A stretch of DNA of 64,000 bases from Mesorhizobium sp. NZP2298 (GCF_013170825.1 NZ_CP033365.1:3236001-3300000), one strand, 5' to 3'; counted from the first letter of the stretch, positions 23,752-34,282 are shown. Numbers and translations are program-made. Notes: generated by a model from the letters alone, not told the origin.

Positions 23752-26700
23752 TCATGCCTTGACCGGAGCCGCGCCGGCTGTGCCTTCGGCCGGCGCCTTG
23801 CGGCCCGGCAATCGCATGACGAGGACGAAGAACACGGGCACGAAGACCACGGCAAGCACGGTGGCCGAGATCATGCCGCCGAAGAGGCCAGTGCCCAAAG
23901 CGTTCTGCGTTTCGGAACTCGGACCCTTGGCGACGACCAGGGGCACGATGCCGAGCGTGAAGGCCAGCGATGTCATGACGATGGGGCGCAGCCGCAACCG
24001 CGCCGCTTCGACGGCCGCCTCGCGCAGGCTCCGCCCCTCGTCGCACAGCTTGCGGGCGAACTCCACGATCAGCACGGCGTTCTTGGCCGACAGGCCGATC
24101 AGCGTGATCAAGCCGACCTTGAAGAACACGTCGTTCTCGAAGCCACGCAGATGCACCGCGACGACCGCGCCCAGGATCCCGAGCGGCACGACCAGCATGA
24201 CCGAGAGCGGAATGGCCCAACTCTCGTAGAGGGCGGCCAGCACCAGGAACACGACGACGACGGAGAACGCCACCAGAAGCGGCGCCTGCGCGCCCGACTG
24301 GCGTTCCTGGAAGGACTGGCCTGTCCATTCCACGGCGAAGCCGGCGGGAAGCCGCGCGGCGATCCGCTCGATCTCGTTCATCGCATTGCCGCTCGACACA
24401 CCGGGCGCGGCATCTCCCGAGATGCTGAGCGAGGGGTAACCGTTGTAGCGGTTGAGCTGCAGCGGCCCGACGGACCATTGCGGCGTCACCACTTCGGACA
24501 GGGGAACCATGCCGCCCTTGTCGTTGCGCACCTGGAGCTTCAGGACGTCCTCGACCTGCATGCGGTCCCTGGCCTGCGCCTGCACGATGACCTGCTGGAG
24601 ACTTCCGGCACGCGGAAAGTCGTTGACATAGGTCGAGCCCATGGTGGAACCGAGCACGTCGCTGATGACCGAGAAGGAGACCCCGAGCGCGCCGGCCTTC
24701 TGGCGGTCGACGCGCAAGTTCACGCTGGGCCCGTTGGGCAGGCCGTCCACGCGCACATTGCGCAGGAGCTTGCTTTGACCGGCGAGTGCGACCAGCGTCT
24801 CCGACGCATCCCGCAGCGCCCCCGCGTCGCGCCCGACGCGGTCGACGAGGCGAAGCGAGACGCCCGAGGTCGTGCCAAGTTCCTCGATGGCTGGCGGCTT
24901 CATGATGATGACCTCGCCTTCCGTCGCCTCCCGCATCGCCCGTTCGGCCGCCGCGATCTCCGCATCGGTGCTGCCGCTGCGTGCATCCCAGTCGCGCAAC
25001 GTCGTGAACGCCATCGCCGCGTTCGAGCCGGAGCCGGAAAAGCCGAAGCCCATGATGGACAGGTTGTTGGCGATGTCGGGGCGCGTCGCGGCGTGGCGGT
25101 CGAAGCGTTCGACCAGTGCCTGGGTGCGTTCGGAGGTGGCGTCGGCAGGCAGCGTGAACGAGGCCATGAATGTCCCCTGGTCCTCGTCCGGCACGAAGGC
25201 GGTCGGCAGCGTGCCGTAGCCCAGCGCCAGCGCGCCGATGAGAACGCTGTAGACCAGCATGACGCGACCGGTCCGCCTCACGAGCCAGCCGACCCATGAC
25301 GTGTACCGTCCCGTCAGCCTTTCGAAGCCGCGGTTGAACCAGGCAAAGAAGCCCTTGCGCTCGTGATGAGACGGCACCGGCTTCAGGATCGTGGCACAGA
25401 GCGCGGGCGTCAGGCTGAGGGCCAGGAACGCGGAGAACAGGATCGAGACCGCGAGCGAGACCGTGAACTGGCGGTAGATTGCGCCGACCGACCCGCCTGC
25501 GAGGCCCATGGGCAGGAACACCGCCGTCAGAACCAGCGTGATGCCGACGACCGCGCCCGTAATCTCGCGCATGGCGCGGCGGGTCGCCTCGCGCGGTGAC
25601 AGGCCCTCGGTCGCCATCAGCCGTTCGACGTTTTCCACCACCACGATCGCGTCGTCGACGATGATGCCGATCGCCAGCACCATGCCGAACATCGTCAGCA
25701 CGTTGATCGAGTAGCCGATTGCCCACATCACCGCGAAGGTGCCGAGCAGCGCGATCGGTGCGACGATGGCCGGGATCAGCGTGTAGCGGATGCTCTGGAG
25801 GAAGAGGAGCATGATCAGGAACACCAGCACCATGGCCTCGGCGAGCGTCCGCACGACCTTCGAGATCGACAACTTCACGAAGGGCGCCGTGTCGTAGGAA
25901 ACGGCATAGGTGACGCCCTTCGGCATCGACGGCGCGAGCTCGGCAAGGCGTGCCTTGACACCTTCCGAGGTCGAGACGGCGTTGGCGCCGGGCGCTAGCT
26001 GGATGGCCGCGGCGGTAGCCGGCTTTCCTCCGTCGAAGATCGAAAAACCCATTGTCTGTGCGCCGATCTCGACCTTGGCCACGTCGCCGAGCGTCAGCTT
26101 CGAACCGTCCGGATTGGAACGCAGGACGATGGCGGCGAACTCCTCGGGAGTCTTCAATTGTCCGTCGAGGTTGAGCGGAACGCTGATCATCTGGCCGGGA
26201 ACGGTGGGCGCCTCACCGAGGCGGCCGGGCGCCACCTGCACGTTTTGGGCCTGGATGGCTTGTGTGATCTCGGCCATCGAGACCGAATAGGAAACGAGCC
26301 GGGCCGGATCGATCCAGACGCGCATGGCCGCCTCGGAGCCGAAGGACTGGACGCGGCCGACGCCCGGCACGCGCTTGAGCTCCGGGGTGAGCCCGCGTAC
26401 CAGATAGTCCTCCAGCGCCAGGGAATCGGCCTTGCCGCCTTCGGAGCGCAGGGAGACGATCATCAGGAATCCCGACGTGACGCCCTCCACGGAAAGGCCT
26501 GAGCGCCGGACGGGCTCGGGCAGGCGCTGCTCGACGGCCTTCAGCCTGTTCTGGACATCGATCTGGGCGAGCTCCGGATCGGTGCCGGGCTTGAAGGTGA
26601 CGGTTATGCTGGCGTTGCCGGCCGAGTCGGACGACGATTCGATATAAAGGACGTTCTTCACAGCCGTCAGTTCGCGCTCGATCGGTGCGGTGATGCTGTC

Positions 26701-26874
26701 GTTGATCGTCTGTGGGCTGGCGCCGGTGTAGGTAGCGTTGATGCTGACGCTCGGCGGCGCGATGACGGGGAAGCGCGAGACCGGAAGCTGCGGGATCGAG
26801 ACGAGACCGGCCAGCGCGATGAAGATCGCGATGACCCAGGCAAAGACCGGCCGATCAATGAAGAAATTGGGCAT
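23752..26874 (-). CDS. RND multidrug efflux permease (AcrB/MexB/AdeB-like, HAE1)
   Basis: 1040 residues, the full length of inner-membrane RND pumps. [20 protein letters not shown] is the hallmark N-terminus; [20 protein letters not shown] and [10 protein letters not shown] carry the proton-relay aspartates of TM4, and [12 protein letters not shown] is the TM10/11 signature. [20 protein letters not shown] and a large duplicated periplasmic domain are present. It forms a trimer with the adaptor gene 13 bp upstream. No outer-membrane TolC-type gene is in the window, so the channel must be encoded elsewhere. Confidence 0.95.
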   Translation of the reverse strand: MPNFFIDRPVFAWVIAIFIALAGLVSIPQLPVSRFPVIAPPSVSINATYTGASPQTINDSITAPIERELTAVKNVLYIESSSDSAGNASITVTFKPGTDPELAQIDVQNRLKAVEQRLPEPVRRSGLSVEGVTSGFLMIVSLRSEGGKADSLALEDYLVRGLTPELKRVPGVGRVQSFGSEAAMRVWIDPARLVSYSVSMAEITQAIQAQNVQVAPGRLGEAPTVPGQMISVPLNLDGQLKTPEEFAAIVLRSNPDGSKLTLGDVAKVEIGAQTMGFSIFDGGKPATAAAIQLAPGANAVSTSEGVKARLAELAPSMPKGVTYAVSYDTAPFVKLSISKVVRTLAEAMVLVFLIMLLFLQSIRYTLIPAIVAPIALLGTFAVMWAIGYSINVLTMFGMVLAIGIIVDDAIVVVENVERLMATEGLSPREATRRAMREITGAVVGITLVLTAVFLPMGLAGGSVGAIYRQFTVSLAVSILFSAFLALSLTPALCATILKPVPSHHERKGFFAWFNRGFERLTGRYTSWVGWLVRRTGRVMLVYSVLIGALALGYGTLPTAFVPDEDQGTFMASFTLPADATSERTQALVERFDRHAATRPDIANNLSIMGFGFSGSGSNAAMAFTTLRDWDARSGSTDAEIAAAERAMREATEGEVIIMKPPAIEELGTTSGVSLRLVDRVGRDAGALRDASETLVALAGQSKLLRNVRVDGLPNGPSVNLRVDRQKAGALGVSFSVISDVLGSTMGSTYVNDFPRAGSLQQVIVQAQARDRMQVEDVLKLQVRNDKGGMVPLSEVVTPQWSVGPLQLNRYNGYPSLSISGDAAPGVSSGNAMNEIERIAARLPAGFAVEWTGQSFQERQSGAQAPLLVAFSVVVVFLVLAALYESWAIPLSVMLVVPLGILGAVVAVHLRGFENDVFFKVGLITLIGLSAKNAVLIVEFARKLCDEGRSLREAAVEAARLRLRPIVMTSLAFTLGIVPLVVAKGPSSETQNALGTGLFGGMISATVLAVVFVPVFFVLVMRLPGRKAPAEGTAGAAPVKA

Positions 26875-26887
26875 CGCACAGTTCTCC

Positions 26888-28066
26888 TCAGACGTCGTTC
26901 TTGGGCGACGCAGGCTGGTAGGGGACGAGCTCCAGCGGTTGGCCCCCTTCAGTCGGATCCTGGCCCTGCACGACCACGGTCTCGCCGGCCCTCAGGCCGG
27001 ACAGGATGACGTATTGACGGTCGACCAGCGCTCCCAACTCGACGTCGTGGCTGCTGGCGGTCTTGCCGTTCGCGATAACCGTGAGTTGGGCCCGCCCCGA
27101 AGCATCGCGGCGTACGGCCTCCTGCGGCACGGTCAAGGCATCGGGATAGATGGCGCTGGGTACCCTGGCGCGCAGATACATGCCCGGCAGCAATTGCCTG
27201 TATGGGTTGGGCACCTCCACGCGCATGGCGATGCTGCCGGTGCCGGGCTCCACGGTGCTTTCGGAGTAGAGGACCTTGCCCTGGTACGCGTAGGGCTTTC
27301 CTGTGATCGTCAGAATGTCGACCGGAAGGGCGGCGGCATCCTCGCCGCGACCGCTTTCGGCTTCCTCTTCCAATTGCTCCCGGCGCATCGAGGGCTGACG
27401 GACATCGAGATAGACGCTGTCGATCTGCTGGACGACGGCGAGGGGCGTCGCGGCGCCGACGGAAGCGAGGCCGCCTTCGGTGGTGAGGGCCTGACCGATG
27501 CGCCCGGCGATAGGGCTTCGGACGGTCGCATGCGACAGTTCGAGTTCGCGGCGGACCAGGTTCGCCTTGGCTTCGGCGACACTCGCACGTGCCTGTGCCA
27601 ATGCAGCCTTCGCATCGCCGAGGGCCGCGGCGCTCGCGGTCCGCGCCACTGCCAGCGCCTCGACCCGTTCATGCTTGACCGTCGCATTGACGAGATCGGC
27701 CTCTGCCCGCGCCAGCACAGCGGAAGCGGCGTCGACATCGGCGGCGAAAGGCGCGGGATCGATCTGGAAGAGGGGCTGGTTCGCCGAAACCTCCGCTCCT
27801 TCGGTGAAGATCACCTTCTGCACGATGCCGTTGACTTGCGGACGTATCTCGGCTGTTCGCAGTGCCGATACGCGGCCGGGCAGTTCGTCGTAGACAACCA
27901 CTCGGTGCGGCTGCACCTTCAGCACAGAAATGCGGACGGGGGCGGCGATTGCCTCCGGCTGCCTCTTGGCATCGGACGTTGGGCCTCCTGCACTATCCGT
28001 GCAGGCAGCGAGAAACAGCGCCATACTGGCGAAGGCAGCAGGCGTCAGGAGTGGGCGAAGGCGCAT
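26888..28066 (-). CDS. RND efflux periplasmic adaptor (MFP)
   Basis: 392 residues. MRLRPLLTPAAFASMALFLAACTDS is a lipoprotein signal with lipobox LAAC, so it is anchored by a lipid. PGRVSALRTAEIRPQVNGIV and FTEGAEVSANQPLFQIDPAP are the lipoyl/barrel-sandwich motif; a coiled-coil hairpin rich in Ala/Glu follows (about residues 100-165); ATVRSPIAGRIGQALTTEG and LPGMYLRARVP are typical AcrA/AdeA segments. First gene of the operon with the permease. Its promoter faces that of the two-component system across 165 bp. Confidence 0.93.
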   Translation of the reverse strand: MRLRPLLTPAAFASMALFLAACTDSAGGPTSDAKRQPEAIAAPVRISVLKVQPHRVVVYDELPGRVSALRTAEIRPQVNGIVQKVIFTEGAEVSANQPLFQIDPAPFAADVDAASAVLARAEADLVNATVKHERVEALAVARTASAAALGDAKAALAQARASVAEAKANLVRRELELSHATVRSPIAGRIGQALTTEGGLASVGAATPLAVVQQIDSVYLDVRQPSMRREQLEEEAESGRGEDAAALPVDILTITGKPYAYQGKVLYSESTVEPGTGSIAMRVEVPNPYRQLLPGMYLRARVPSAIYPDALTVPQEAVRRDASGRAQLTVIANGKTASSHDVELGALVDRQYVILSGLRAGETVVVQGQDPTEGGQPLELVPYQPASPKNDV

Positions 28067-28231
28067 CGTACGGTCATCCGTGAAAGCGGTTCCGTCGCTG
28101 GGGGCGACGTCGCCTCTATCCATCCGCCGGGTTGCTGCCGTGTGGACGTTATGTTGCGATTTGATGGAGACGGGCCTGGAGCGCTCGACGCAGGCCGCGC
28201 CGGATGGCATTCCTTGTCCAAGGAGAACGCC

Positions 28232-28915
28232 ATGACAGCCCTCGTTCTGATAACTGAAGACGACGACGAGATCGCCGCGATCCTCGACGCCTACCTCGTG
28301 CGGGAGGGGTTTCGGACGGTGCAGGCTCGTGATGGCCGCACGGCTCTCGACCTGCACCTCGCGCTGAAGCCGGACCTCGTCCTTCTCGACGTCACGATGC
28401 CCCGGCTCGACGGATGGGAGGTCTTGGCGGAACTGCGGCGCCGGGGAAATACCCCCGCCATCATGATCACCGCGCTCGACAAGGACATTGACCGGCTGCA
28501 GGGCCTGCGCATCGGGGCGGACGACTATGTGGTCAAGCCCTTCAACCCGATCGAGGTCGTCGCCCGCGCCAAGGCCGTCCTGCGTCGCTCGGGCCTCGCG
28601 ACCGCGGCGGGCATCCTGCGGGTCGGCGATCTCGCCATCGACCTCGATGCCTACCAGGCAAGCTTCGGCGCCGGCGACGAGGCGACACGGCTTGCGCTGA
28701 CGCTGACCGAGTTCCGCCTCCTCGCCCACATGGCGCGCAACCCTGCCAAGGTCTTCACGAGAAGCGAGCTGGTGGACGCGTGCCTGCCGGGCTCCGACGC
28801 GCTTGACCGCACGGTGGACAGCCATGTCAGCAAGCTGCGCAGGAAGCTCGAACAGGCTGGAGCCATCGGCCTGCTGCCGGGCGTGCGCGGCATAGGCTAC
28901 CGGCTGTCGGCCTGA
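28232..28915 (+). CDS. OmpR-family response regulator (BaeR/AdeR-like)
   Basis: 227 residues. Receiver: VLITEDDDEIAAILDAYLVR (acidic pocket), DLVLLDVTMPRLDGWEVL (phospho-Asp near 53), then VVKPFNPIEVVARAKA with the conserved lysine. C-terminal winged HTH: LTEFRLLAHMARNPAKVFTR, DRTVDSHVSKLRRKLE, GVRGIGYRLS. AAGGAGAAC precedes the ATG. Divergent from the efflux operon and 4 bp upstream of its sensor kinase, the AdeRS-AdeAB layout, so control of the pump is likely. Confidence 0.93.
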   Translation: MTALVLITEDDDEIAAILDAYLVREGFRTVQARDGRTALDLHLALKPDLVLLDVTMPRLDGWEVLAELRRRGNTPAIMITALDKDIDRLQGLRIGADDYVVKPFNPIEVVARAKAVLRRSGLATAAGILRVGDLAIDLDAYQASFGAGDEATRLALTLTEFRLLAHMARNPAKVFTRSELVDACLPGSDALDRTVDSHVSKLRRKLEQAGAIGLLPGVRGIGYRLSA

Positions 28916-28919
28916 CGCG

Positions 28920-30002
28920 ATGGGTTCGCGCACCGGATTGAGCCGGCAGATCCTCATCGCCATGTCGGCCATCACCGTAACGGCCGGGCTGCTGGTCTTC
29001 TTCGGAACCTATTTCGCCTACACGGCCATCGTCGCCCTTTATCCGATGCCGGAACAGGACGGTGGGCTTACCTCGCTTGATTTCGTGATCGTGGGCGTGC
29101 TGATCCTCGTCACCCTGCCGATCGCGGCCCTGATTTCCCTGCGTCTCGCACGCCGGATCCTCGAGCCCCTGGAGTCGCTTGCCCTGAGTGCACGGCGGAT
29201 CACGGCCGGCGGCCTCACCGCGCGCGCATCGGCCGGCGACCGTGCCCTCGGCGAGACAGCAGCATTGATCGACGATTTCAACACGATGGCGCAACGCCTG
29301 CAGGACATGGCCGCCGACATGGCCCTGTGGAACGCCACGATCGCGCACGAGCTACGCACCCCGCTGACCATCCTGAAGGGACGCCTGCAGGGCATCATCG
29401 ACGGCGTTTTCGAGCCGGACGAGCGCTCGCTTCAGGGGCTGATCCTGCAGGTGGACGGCTTGGCGCGGCTGGTCGAGGACCTGCGGACGGTGACGCTTGC
29501 CGACAGCGGCCATCTGGATCTGCGCATCGAGCCGATTCGCCTCGCGTGGGAAATCGAGCAGATGGCCGAGTTGATGGAACAAGACCTGCGTGCCAGCGGC
29601 TACCACCTGAAACTCGACCTGGCCGATTTGACCGTGGAGGCGGATCCGACACGCATTCGCCAGGCCCTGCTGGCTCTCGTCACCAACGCGCGTCGCTATG
29701 CGGTTCGGGGCACTATAACGATCTGCCTCGCGCAGGACGACGGCGCAATTCGGCTGGGCGTCGCCGACGACGGACCGGGGCTCTCGCCGGAGATGGCGAC
29801 GCGCGTCCTTGAACCATTCATCCGGGGCGACCCGATACGCTCGCGGGAACTGGGCGGCAACGGGCTCGGCCTGTCGGTGGTGCGCGCGATCGTGGAGGCG
29901 CATGGCGGACATCTTCGCTACCGCAGCGCGCCCGGGGGCGGGGCGCTGTTCGAGATGATCTTTGCCCAGACGAAGCGTCCTCCCGCCGCACGCGATGCAT
30001 AG
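28920..30002 (+). CDS. sensor histidine kinase (BaeS/AdeS-like)
   Basis: 360 residues. Two membrane segments (ILIAMSAITVTAGLLVFFG; LDFVIVGVLILVTLPIAALI) enclose a very short periplasmic loop of about 25 residues. A HAMP region follows, then the H-box IAHELRTPLTILKGRLQG, N-box ALVTNARRYA, and G-boxes VADDGPGLS and GGNGLGLSVVRAIVEAHGG. The short sensor loop suggests it senses membrane or intramembrane signals. Translationally close to the regulator upstream (4 bp gap). Confidence 0.93.
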   Translation: MGSRTGLSRQILIAMSAITVTAGLLVFFGTYFAYTAIVALYPMPEQDGGLTSLDFVIVGVLILVTLPIAALISLRLARRILEPLESLALSARRITAGGLTARASAGDRALGETAALIDDFNTMAQRLQDMAADMALWNATIAHELRTPLTILKGRLQGIIDGVFEPDERSLQGLILQVDGLARLVEDLRTVTLADSGHLDLRIEPIRLAWEIEQMAELMEQDLRASGYHLKLDLADLTVEADPTRIRQALLALVTNARRYAVRGTITICLAQDDGAIRLGVADDGPGLSPEMATRVLEPFIRGDPIRSRELGGNGLGLSVVRAIVEAHGGHLRYRSAPGGGALFEMIFAQTKRPPAARDA

Positions 30003-30094
30003 CCTGATCGCTGCGGGGGGCTTCGCCGCGCATGTCAAAGCATGCGCGGGAGAACATCGGTCTCGCCGCCCTTGTCCTGCAGCCGATGCTTCAC

Positions 30095-30376
30095 GATTCC
30101 GTCAAGCACGCCCGCTTCCTGGTTCGCCGGCTGAAGCGGGCGAAGGCAGCACTTCGGGTGGGCATCGTGTTCTGGTCGGAGACCGGCAACGACGACAAGG
30201 AAGCGGCCGCCAAGCTGGCCCAGGACATCAGCGCGGATTTCGTCGCGCATGGCATGGTCGGCGCGGTGACGGGCGCGCTGTCGAAGGAGCCGCCGGTGGC
30301 GCTGAAGCTGGTCGCCAAACGGCGCGCGAGACGGCAAAGGGCAGCGCCAAGGAAGGTGGCGGCGGTGGCGAGCTAA
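30095..30376 (+). pseudogene. orphan 3' end of AI-2E transporter gene (direct repeat copy 2)
   Basis: The first 230 bp match 22689-22918 with about five differences; the frame continues to a stop at 30376 and encodes the transporter tail (DSVKHARFLVRRLKRAKAAL to RKVAAVAS). The upstream 3/5 of the gene, all membrane helices, is absent. An in-frame ATG at 30032 exists, but no ribosome site supports expression. It is a leftover of a duplication or insertion. Confidence 0.85.
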
Positions 30377-30597
30377 GGCAAAATCCAATGGCTGCGAGCG
30401 CGCTGGTTCGAGCCTGAGCCTAGCTTCGGTTACACTCGGACGAATTCACGTCCTGGCGGACTGACATGTCCGCTTTGATGCGCCAGGAATAGCTATCCCG
30501 ATAGGGGTGTTTCGTTGTCGGCGATAGTGCGCCGTCGGGCTCGAGGTCGCTTCCCAAAGGGGGTAGAGCGCAGCGTGATCAAGCACAAGCGGGGGCG

Positions 30598-30984
30598 TCA
30601 GGTGTGATCGGGATGCTGTTGGTTCAGCAGCGTCGATAAAGCCGTGATGATCTGAGGCAGGAAGAAGGGCTTGGTGATCATGACGCTTTCCGGAACGCCC
30701 TCGGCGCCCCAGTGGATGGCACTGTCGCCACTCATGTAGATCACCGGAATTGTCGGGTTGGCATGGCGCAGATGCCTTGCAACATCCCAGCCGGATTTGC
30801 CCGCCCCCAGGCGTATGTCGGTGACGAGGCCCTTGAACTTGCCCGGCTCGGCGTCAAAGGCCGCGATGGCTTGAACCGCATTGTGAGCCGCCACGACTTC
30901 AAAGCCGGCTTCTTCCAAGGCCGACTCGACATCAAGCAGGATGAGTTGCTCATCGTCCACGACCAGAACCGCGCCGTTGCTCAT
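30598..30984 (-). CDS. stand-alone response regulator receiver (CheY-like)
   Basis: 128 residues, one receiver domain only. AVLVVDDEQLILLDVESALE has the acidic pair, LVTDIRLGAGKSGWDVARHL the phospho-aspartate, VIYMSGDSA the Ser/Thr and MITKPFFLPQI the lysine. No output domain. Located next to a second receiver and an HWE-type kinase on the same strand. Single-domain receivers next to such kinases act in rhizobial general stress signalling; a role here is inference. Confidence 0.87.
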   Translation of the reverse strand: MSNGAVLVVDDEQLILLDVESALEEAGFEVVAAHNAVQAIAAFDAEPGKFKGLVTDIRLGAGKSGWDVARHLRHANPTIPVIYMSGDSAIHWGAEGVPESVMITKPFFLPQIITALSTLLNQQHPDHT

Positions 30985-31125
30985 CTGGATGCTCCCTCGG
31001 CGGTCCACGCCACGGTCTCGGTAGGCTCATACTACGGCTTCGAGCCCGATTTAGTTCCATCTAATAATTCAACTGGATGTGAGGCCAGCCTTAAGTCTTT
31101 AAAGAATGGGGCAGACGGTCCGCGC

Positions 31126-31593
31126 TCAAGGCTTCTGACGCGTTTCGATCGGCGACAGCATCCGGCGCATCTGTTCGACAATCGTGCCGTCGTTGTAGGG
31201 CTTGGGAAAAAAGTGACTTCCTTCAGGCAGCCGGCTCTGTTCGATGATCGACCTGCCGGAAGCGACGATCAGCTTGACCGGCGGCCATCGATTTCGGATG
31301 TGGTGGGCCAATTTGATGCCGTCCATGGTGCCGGGCATGCCAACGTCGGTGAACACCAGCACGATGTCCGTTCGTGCCTCGAGCAGCCGAATTGCCTCCT
31401 CCGCATTGCTGGCCTCGAGCGCCCCGTAACCGGCATGGACGACGAGGTCGACCGCTCCCATCCTGATGATGGCGTTGTCTTCGACGATCAGAATGAAAGC
31501 CTTGCGGTTTGCCGTGATGTCTCCGGCCTGCGCGGGACCAAGTTTCGCATTGGGCGATGGTTGCCCCGCGTCAGCGGATTTTGCTGGAGTCAT
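31126..31593 (-). CDS. stand-alone response regulator receiver
   Basis: 155 residues with a 30-residue N-terminal extension, then FILIVEDNAIIRMGAVDLVV, LVFTDVGMPGTMDGIKLA (phospho-Asp) and LIVASGRSII. The lysine segment is FFPKPYNDGTIV. It starts 4 bp after the kinase stop at 31598, so it is translated from the same mRNA and is the probable partner. The sequence ends soon after the receiver, so there is no DNA-binding domain. Confidence 0.88.
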   Translation of the reverse strand: MTPAKSADAGQPSPNAKLGPAQAGDITANRKAFILIVEDNAIIRMGAVDLVVHAGYGALEASNAEEAIRLLEARTDIVLVFTDVGMPGTMDGIKLAHHIRNRWPPVKLIVASGRSIIEQSRLPEGSHFFPKPYNDGTIVEQMRRMLSPIETRQKP

Positions 31594-31597
31594 CTGG

Positions 31598-32644
31598 CTA
31601 TGCTGCCGCCGGCACGTTGTCGATGGCGTCGGCGAGGTGGGTAACCGACACGAGCGTTCCGGGATTTGCGTCGGTCACGCTGAAGTCGCTTTGCAAGTTC
31701 CTGGCAAGCGCCTCGACGATACCGGTGCCAAGCCCAGCCTTTGAGGCACTGTCGCCCATACCGATCCCGTCATCGCGAATTGACAAGGTCCAATCCTGCC
31801 CGTGCGAACGGTAGTCGACCGAGATCTTGCCGGACCGCTCCTGCGGAAACGCATGCTTCAGTGCGTTGATCACCAGTTCGGTGACTATCAGCCCCAAGCT
31901 GATCGAAATGTCCGACTTTACGACGCTGTCGTCCACGGAAACGACGATTGAAAGCCGGTCCCTGTCGGAGATCATCGACGCGCCAAGGCTTTCACTTAAC
32001 TGCGTAAAATAGGTCCGAAGCGAAACGTTCTCCACGCCGGACTGGGCAAGGTGCCGCTGCACGGCCGCGATCGACATCACCCTGTTGTGGGCGTCACGCA
32101 GATGGCCGCGAGCCTCTTCTGACTGGACCCTGCGCGCGCTCTGCATCAGCACGCTGGCGATGATCTGCAAGCTGTTGGCGACCCGGTGCTGCACTTCCTG
32201 CATCAGGATTGCCTTGTCGCGAATGAGATCGTCCTTTTGGCGGGCGTCCGCGCGAGCATCGGTGACGTCGGCCACGGCCACCAGGAGGCGAATTCGGTCA
32301 GGATCGCCGTCTTCGAGCACGCGCGCGTTCACGACCAACTGGCGGGTCTTCTGGCCCGCCCGCTTCAGGTCGATCTCGTAGGCCTCGATCCTGGCGCTGC
32401 CGGCGGCGGTCGCCTTGAGCAATGAGTTCAGCTTCGGCATGTCCCATTCGCCGGCGCCGATCTCCGAAAGCAATTTGCCCGATATCGTTGCGGGATCGAC
32501 CTGAAAGGTCCGGCAAAACGAGGCACTGACAACAATGATCCTGAGATCATCGGTCAGGAACAGAAGCGGCTCGTTCGATGAAACGACGACTGCAAGCGTA
32601 CTCGCCGCTTCTAGATGGGATGTGGATGCTGAAACGGATGCCAT
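31598..32644 (-). CDS. PAS-HisKA_2 sensor histidine kinase
   Basis: 348 residues, no membrane segment. A PAS domain spans about residues 15-130 (LLFLTDDLRIIVVSASFCRT). The dimerisation/phospho-acceptor segment reads LMQEVQHRVANSLQIIASVL, the HRV-type H-box of HisKA_2 kinases. SLGLIVTELVINALKHAFPQ is the N-box and LSIRDDGIGMG plus GLGTGIVEALARNL the ATP lid. Co-transcribed with the receiver at 31593. Kinases of this class often feed PhyR or CheY-like partners; the signal bound by PAS is unknown. Confidence 0.9.
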   Translation of the reverse strand: MASVSASTSHLEAASTLAVVVSSNEPLLFLTDDLRIIVVSASFCRTFQVDPATISGKLLSEIGAGEWDMPKLNSLLKATAAGSARIEAYEIDLKRAGQKTRQLVVNARVLEDGDPDRIRLLVAVADVTDARADARQKDDLIRDKAILMQEVQHRVANSLQIIASVLMQSARRVQSEEARGHLRDAHNRVMSIAAVQRHLAQSGVENVSLRTYFTQLSESLGASMISDRDRLSIVVSVDDSVVKSDISISLGLIVTELVINALKHAFPQERSGKISVDYRSHGQDWTLSIRDDGIGMGDSASKAGLGTGIVEALARNLQSDFSVTDANPGTLVSVTHLADAIDNVPAAA

Positions 32645-33008
32645 GAAAAGTGGCCCTCAAGGGCCGAAAGCGCGCGAAGCGAGCCATCACACGGCAGGAA
32701 CGTCGACCGAAATTCATACTCGGCCGAAAAACATGACCCACCCTATCACATTGTGGGCCGCTGGCTATGCAATTTAACTCTGTCTCACATAGGAACGTGA
32801 TATGACGACAAGACGGTCAGTCCCGGAGGCCAGAAGCGGCAGACAGATTTTGACCCCGAAGCCTGCGGGCCGCAATGCGTCTCATGCCGTCATGTGAAAG
32901 CGAAACGGGCGCATGCATGTATCGCGTCGAGCGCTGCCATCAGATTGGGCGTGCCAATCGTTGAACTGGCCGCGGACGAAGCGGAATCGCTCCGCCCGTC
33001 ACGCCAGA
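32645..33008. other. intergenic, no gene seen
   Basis: 364 bp between the kinase start and a convergent-side small gene. I find no long coding frame with typical codon use, no hairpin with a T-run and no GGAAC-type promoter match in the needed orientation. Confidence 0.4.
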
Positions 33009-33311
33009 TTACGTCAGCTCATAGTAGAAATCACAAATCAGGTCCGCGACCTTGACGGCCTCGAAATCCGTCATGTGTGCGGCGGTCTCGACAGCGACCG
33101 TTTCCATATCGTCTTGATCGACAGCAAGCAGATCCAGTATTTTTGCAAACTTGAACTTGAGTTCCGGGTCACCATCGAACTCGTCGATCGTAACGTCCAG
33201 AATGTTCGTATTTGCGTCGATCAGGCGCGTTTGAACACTGTCGGAAGAGGCTGCTAGCGTCCTGATCGCCGCGAAAAAGTGCTCGCGCGCGTTGGCATAT
33301 TTGTCGTCCAT
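33009..33311 (-). CDS. hypothetical protein, acidic
   Basis: 100 residues, acidic, helical: YANAREHFFAAIRTLAASSD, then TIDEFDGDPELKFKFAKILD, LLAVDQDDMETVAVETAA. The ATG at 33311 follows AAAGGTAT by 7 nt. No signal peptide or known domain. The composition and codon use look native. Located between the stress-signalling kinases and Hsp20. Confidence 0.6.
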   Translation of the reverse strand: MDDKYANAREHFFAAIRTLAASSDSVQTRLIDANTNILDVTIDEFDGDPELKFKFAKILDLLAVDQDDMETVAVETAAHMTDFEAVKVADLICDFYYELT

Positions 33312-33728
33312 TTTTGATACCTTTATGGGTGAAGCGCTGCGCCTTGGACGTGAGACGCGCACCGCGACTTACGCTTTCGGCATGGCCAGAGTCAACGACG
33401 CAGACGCGGCCGGTCGCGCGCCGATGTCCCTTGAGCGGCCGGACTGCAGGCGACCATTCAGACAACGCTTCACCGAATGTTCGAGCTTCAATGGACGGCA
33501 AGCGCCTCGACCAAAACCGGATTGCAAAGACTGGGGACGGTCCTGATGGCGATGCCGGACGATGATGAAGACACAGCCGTGCATTGCAGCCCAGCACGCC
33601 GGGCACTTCAGGAAATGGGCGGCGTTTGCCGGGTCATCTTCAAAAGCAGGGCGGAAGGCCAGCCTTTGCGAACCCGCTGCGAACCGGCGCAGCGGGTTGC
33701 CATGTGCCTTTCGCCAACAAGCGCTCAG
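33312..33728. other. intergenic, no gene seen
   Basis: About 415 bp. Several short frames exist on both strands but none has a ribosome site or a recognisable protein. The 33560-33720 part is rich in direct CG-type sequence with no clear repeat. Confidence 0.35.
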
Positions 33729-34208
33729 TCAGGCATAGGCCGGCTGGTGATTGGCCATCACATACGCGCCACTTTGCCCCCCACCCGGTACGCGCGGCGC
33801 GACGGCAGCCGGGCAAGGCGGCGGATCATCATCGTCGTCCCTGCCGGTAAAGCGCCGTCTGCGCGGCGATCCATTGATGCGCCGGCCGCGGCGATCGAAC
33901 GCCACGGTCCACGGCATTGCCCGACGCGAAAGACCCTTGCCGGCGGGGCCGACTTGATCCAGCGCCTTCAGGCATCGCAAGATATCGTCGACGGGGACGA
34001 TCTTGCCATTGTCCAGTTTGCGTAGGGTGGGGCGATTTTCGACGGCATGCGCATCAGACGCCCATGATGCGAGCAAGGCGCGCTTTTCGTCCAAGGCCAT
34101 GCGTGGATGCTTGAGCACATCGCTTGGACTGTCGAGAAGACAAAAAAGACCCTTGAAACGTCCGGTGCGCCGGGTCGCCGCGCGGAATGTTTCAGTCTGC
34201 TGATTCAT
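33729..34208 (-). CDS. hypothetical protein with basic and Asp-rich tail
   Basis: 159 residues. The N-terminal 90 residues look like a conserved rhizobial family: PSDVLKHPRMALDEKRALLASWASDAHAVEN-type helix, then LRKLDNGKIVPVDDILRCLKALD. The rest is low-complexity: RRGRRINGSPRRRRFTGRDDDDD and a proline-rich end. The ATG at 34208 is chosen over one at 34223 because GGAGAT lies 8 nt upstream. It lies 74 bp downstream of Hsp20 on the same strand and may share its transcript. Confidence 0.65.
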   Translation of the reverse strand: MNQQTETFRAATRRTGRFKGLFCLLDSPSDVLKHPRMALDEKRALLASWASDAHAVENRPTLRKLDNGKIVPVDDILRCLKALDQVGPAGKGLSRRAMPWTVAFDRRGRRINGSPRRRRFTGRDDDDDPPPCPAAVAPRVPGGGQSGAYVMANHQPAYA

Positions 34209-34282
34209 CTCCAATCTCCGCAATCGAGGCCTCCCGACCGAAGCCGGGAGGCGACCGCAGTGTTCGTGTTGAAAGATCGGCG

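Noticed and set aside
23371..25299. 642-codon frame antisense to the RND permease
   Set aside because: Low-complexity His/Arg-rich translation typical of antisense frames; the permease is intact on the other strand.
31037..31060. GGAAC-type stress promoter before the receiver at 30984
   Set aside because: Spacer and -10 give CCGT/CGTA, not nGTT; too weak to call.
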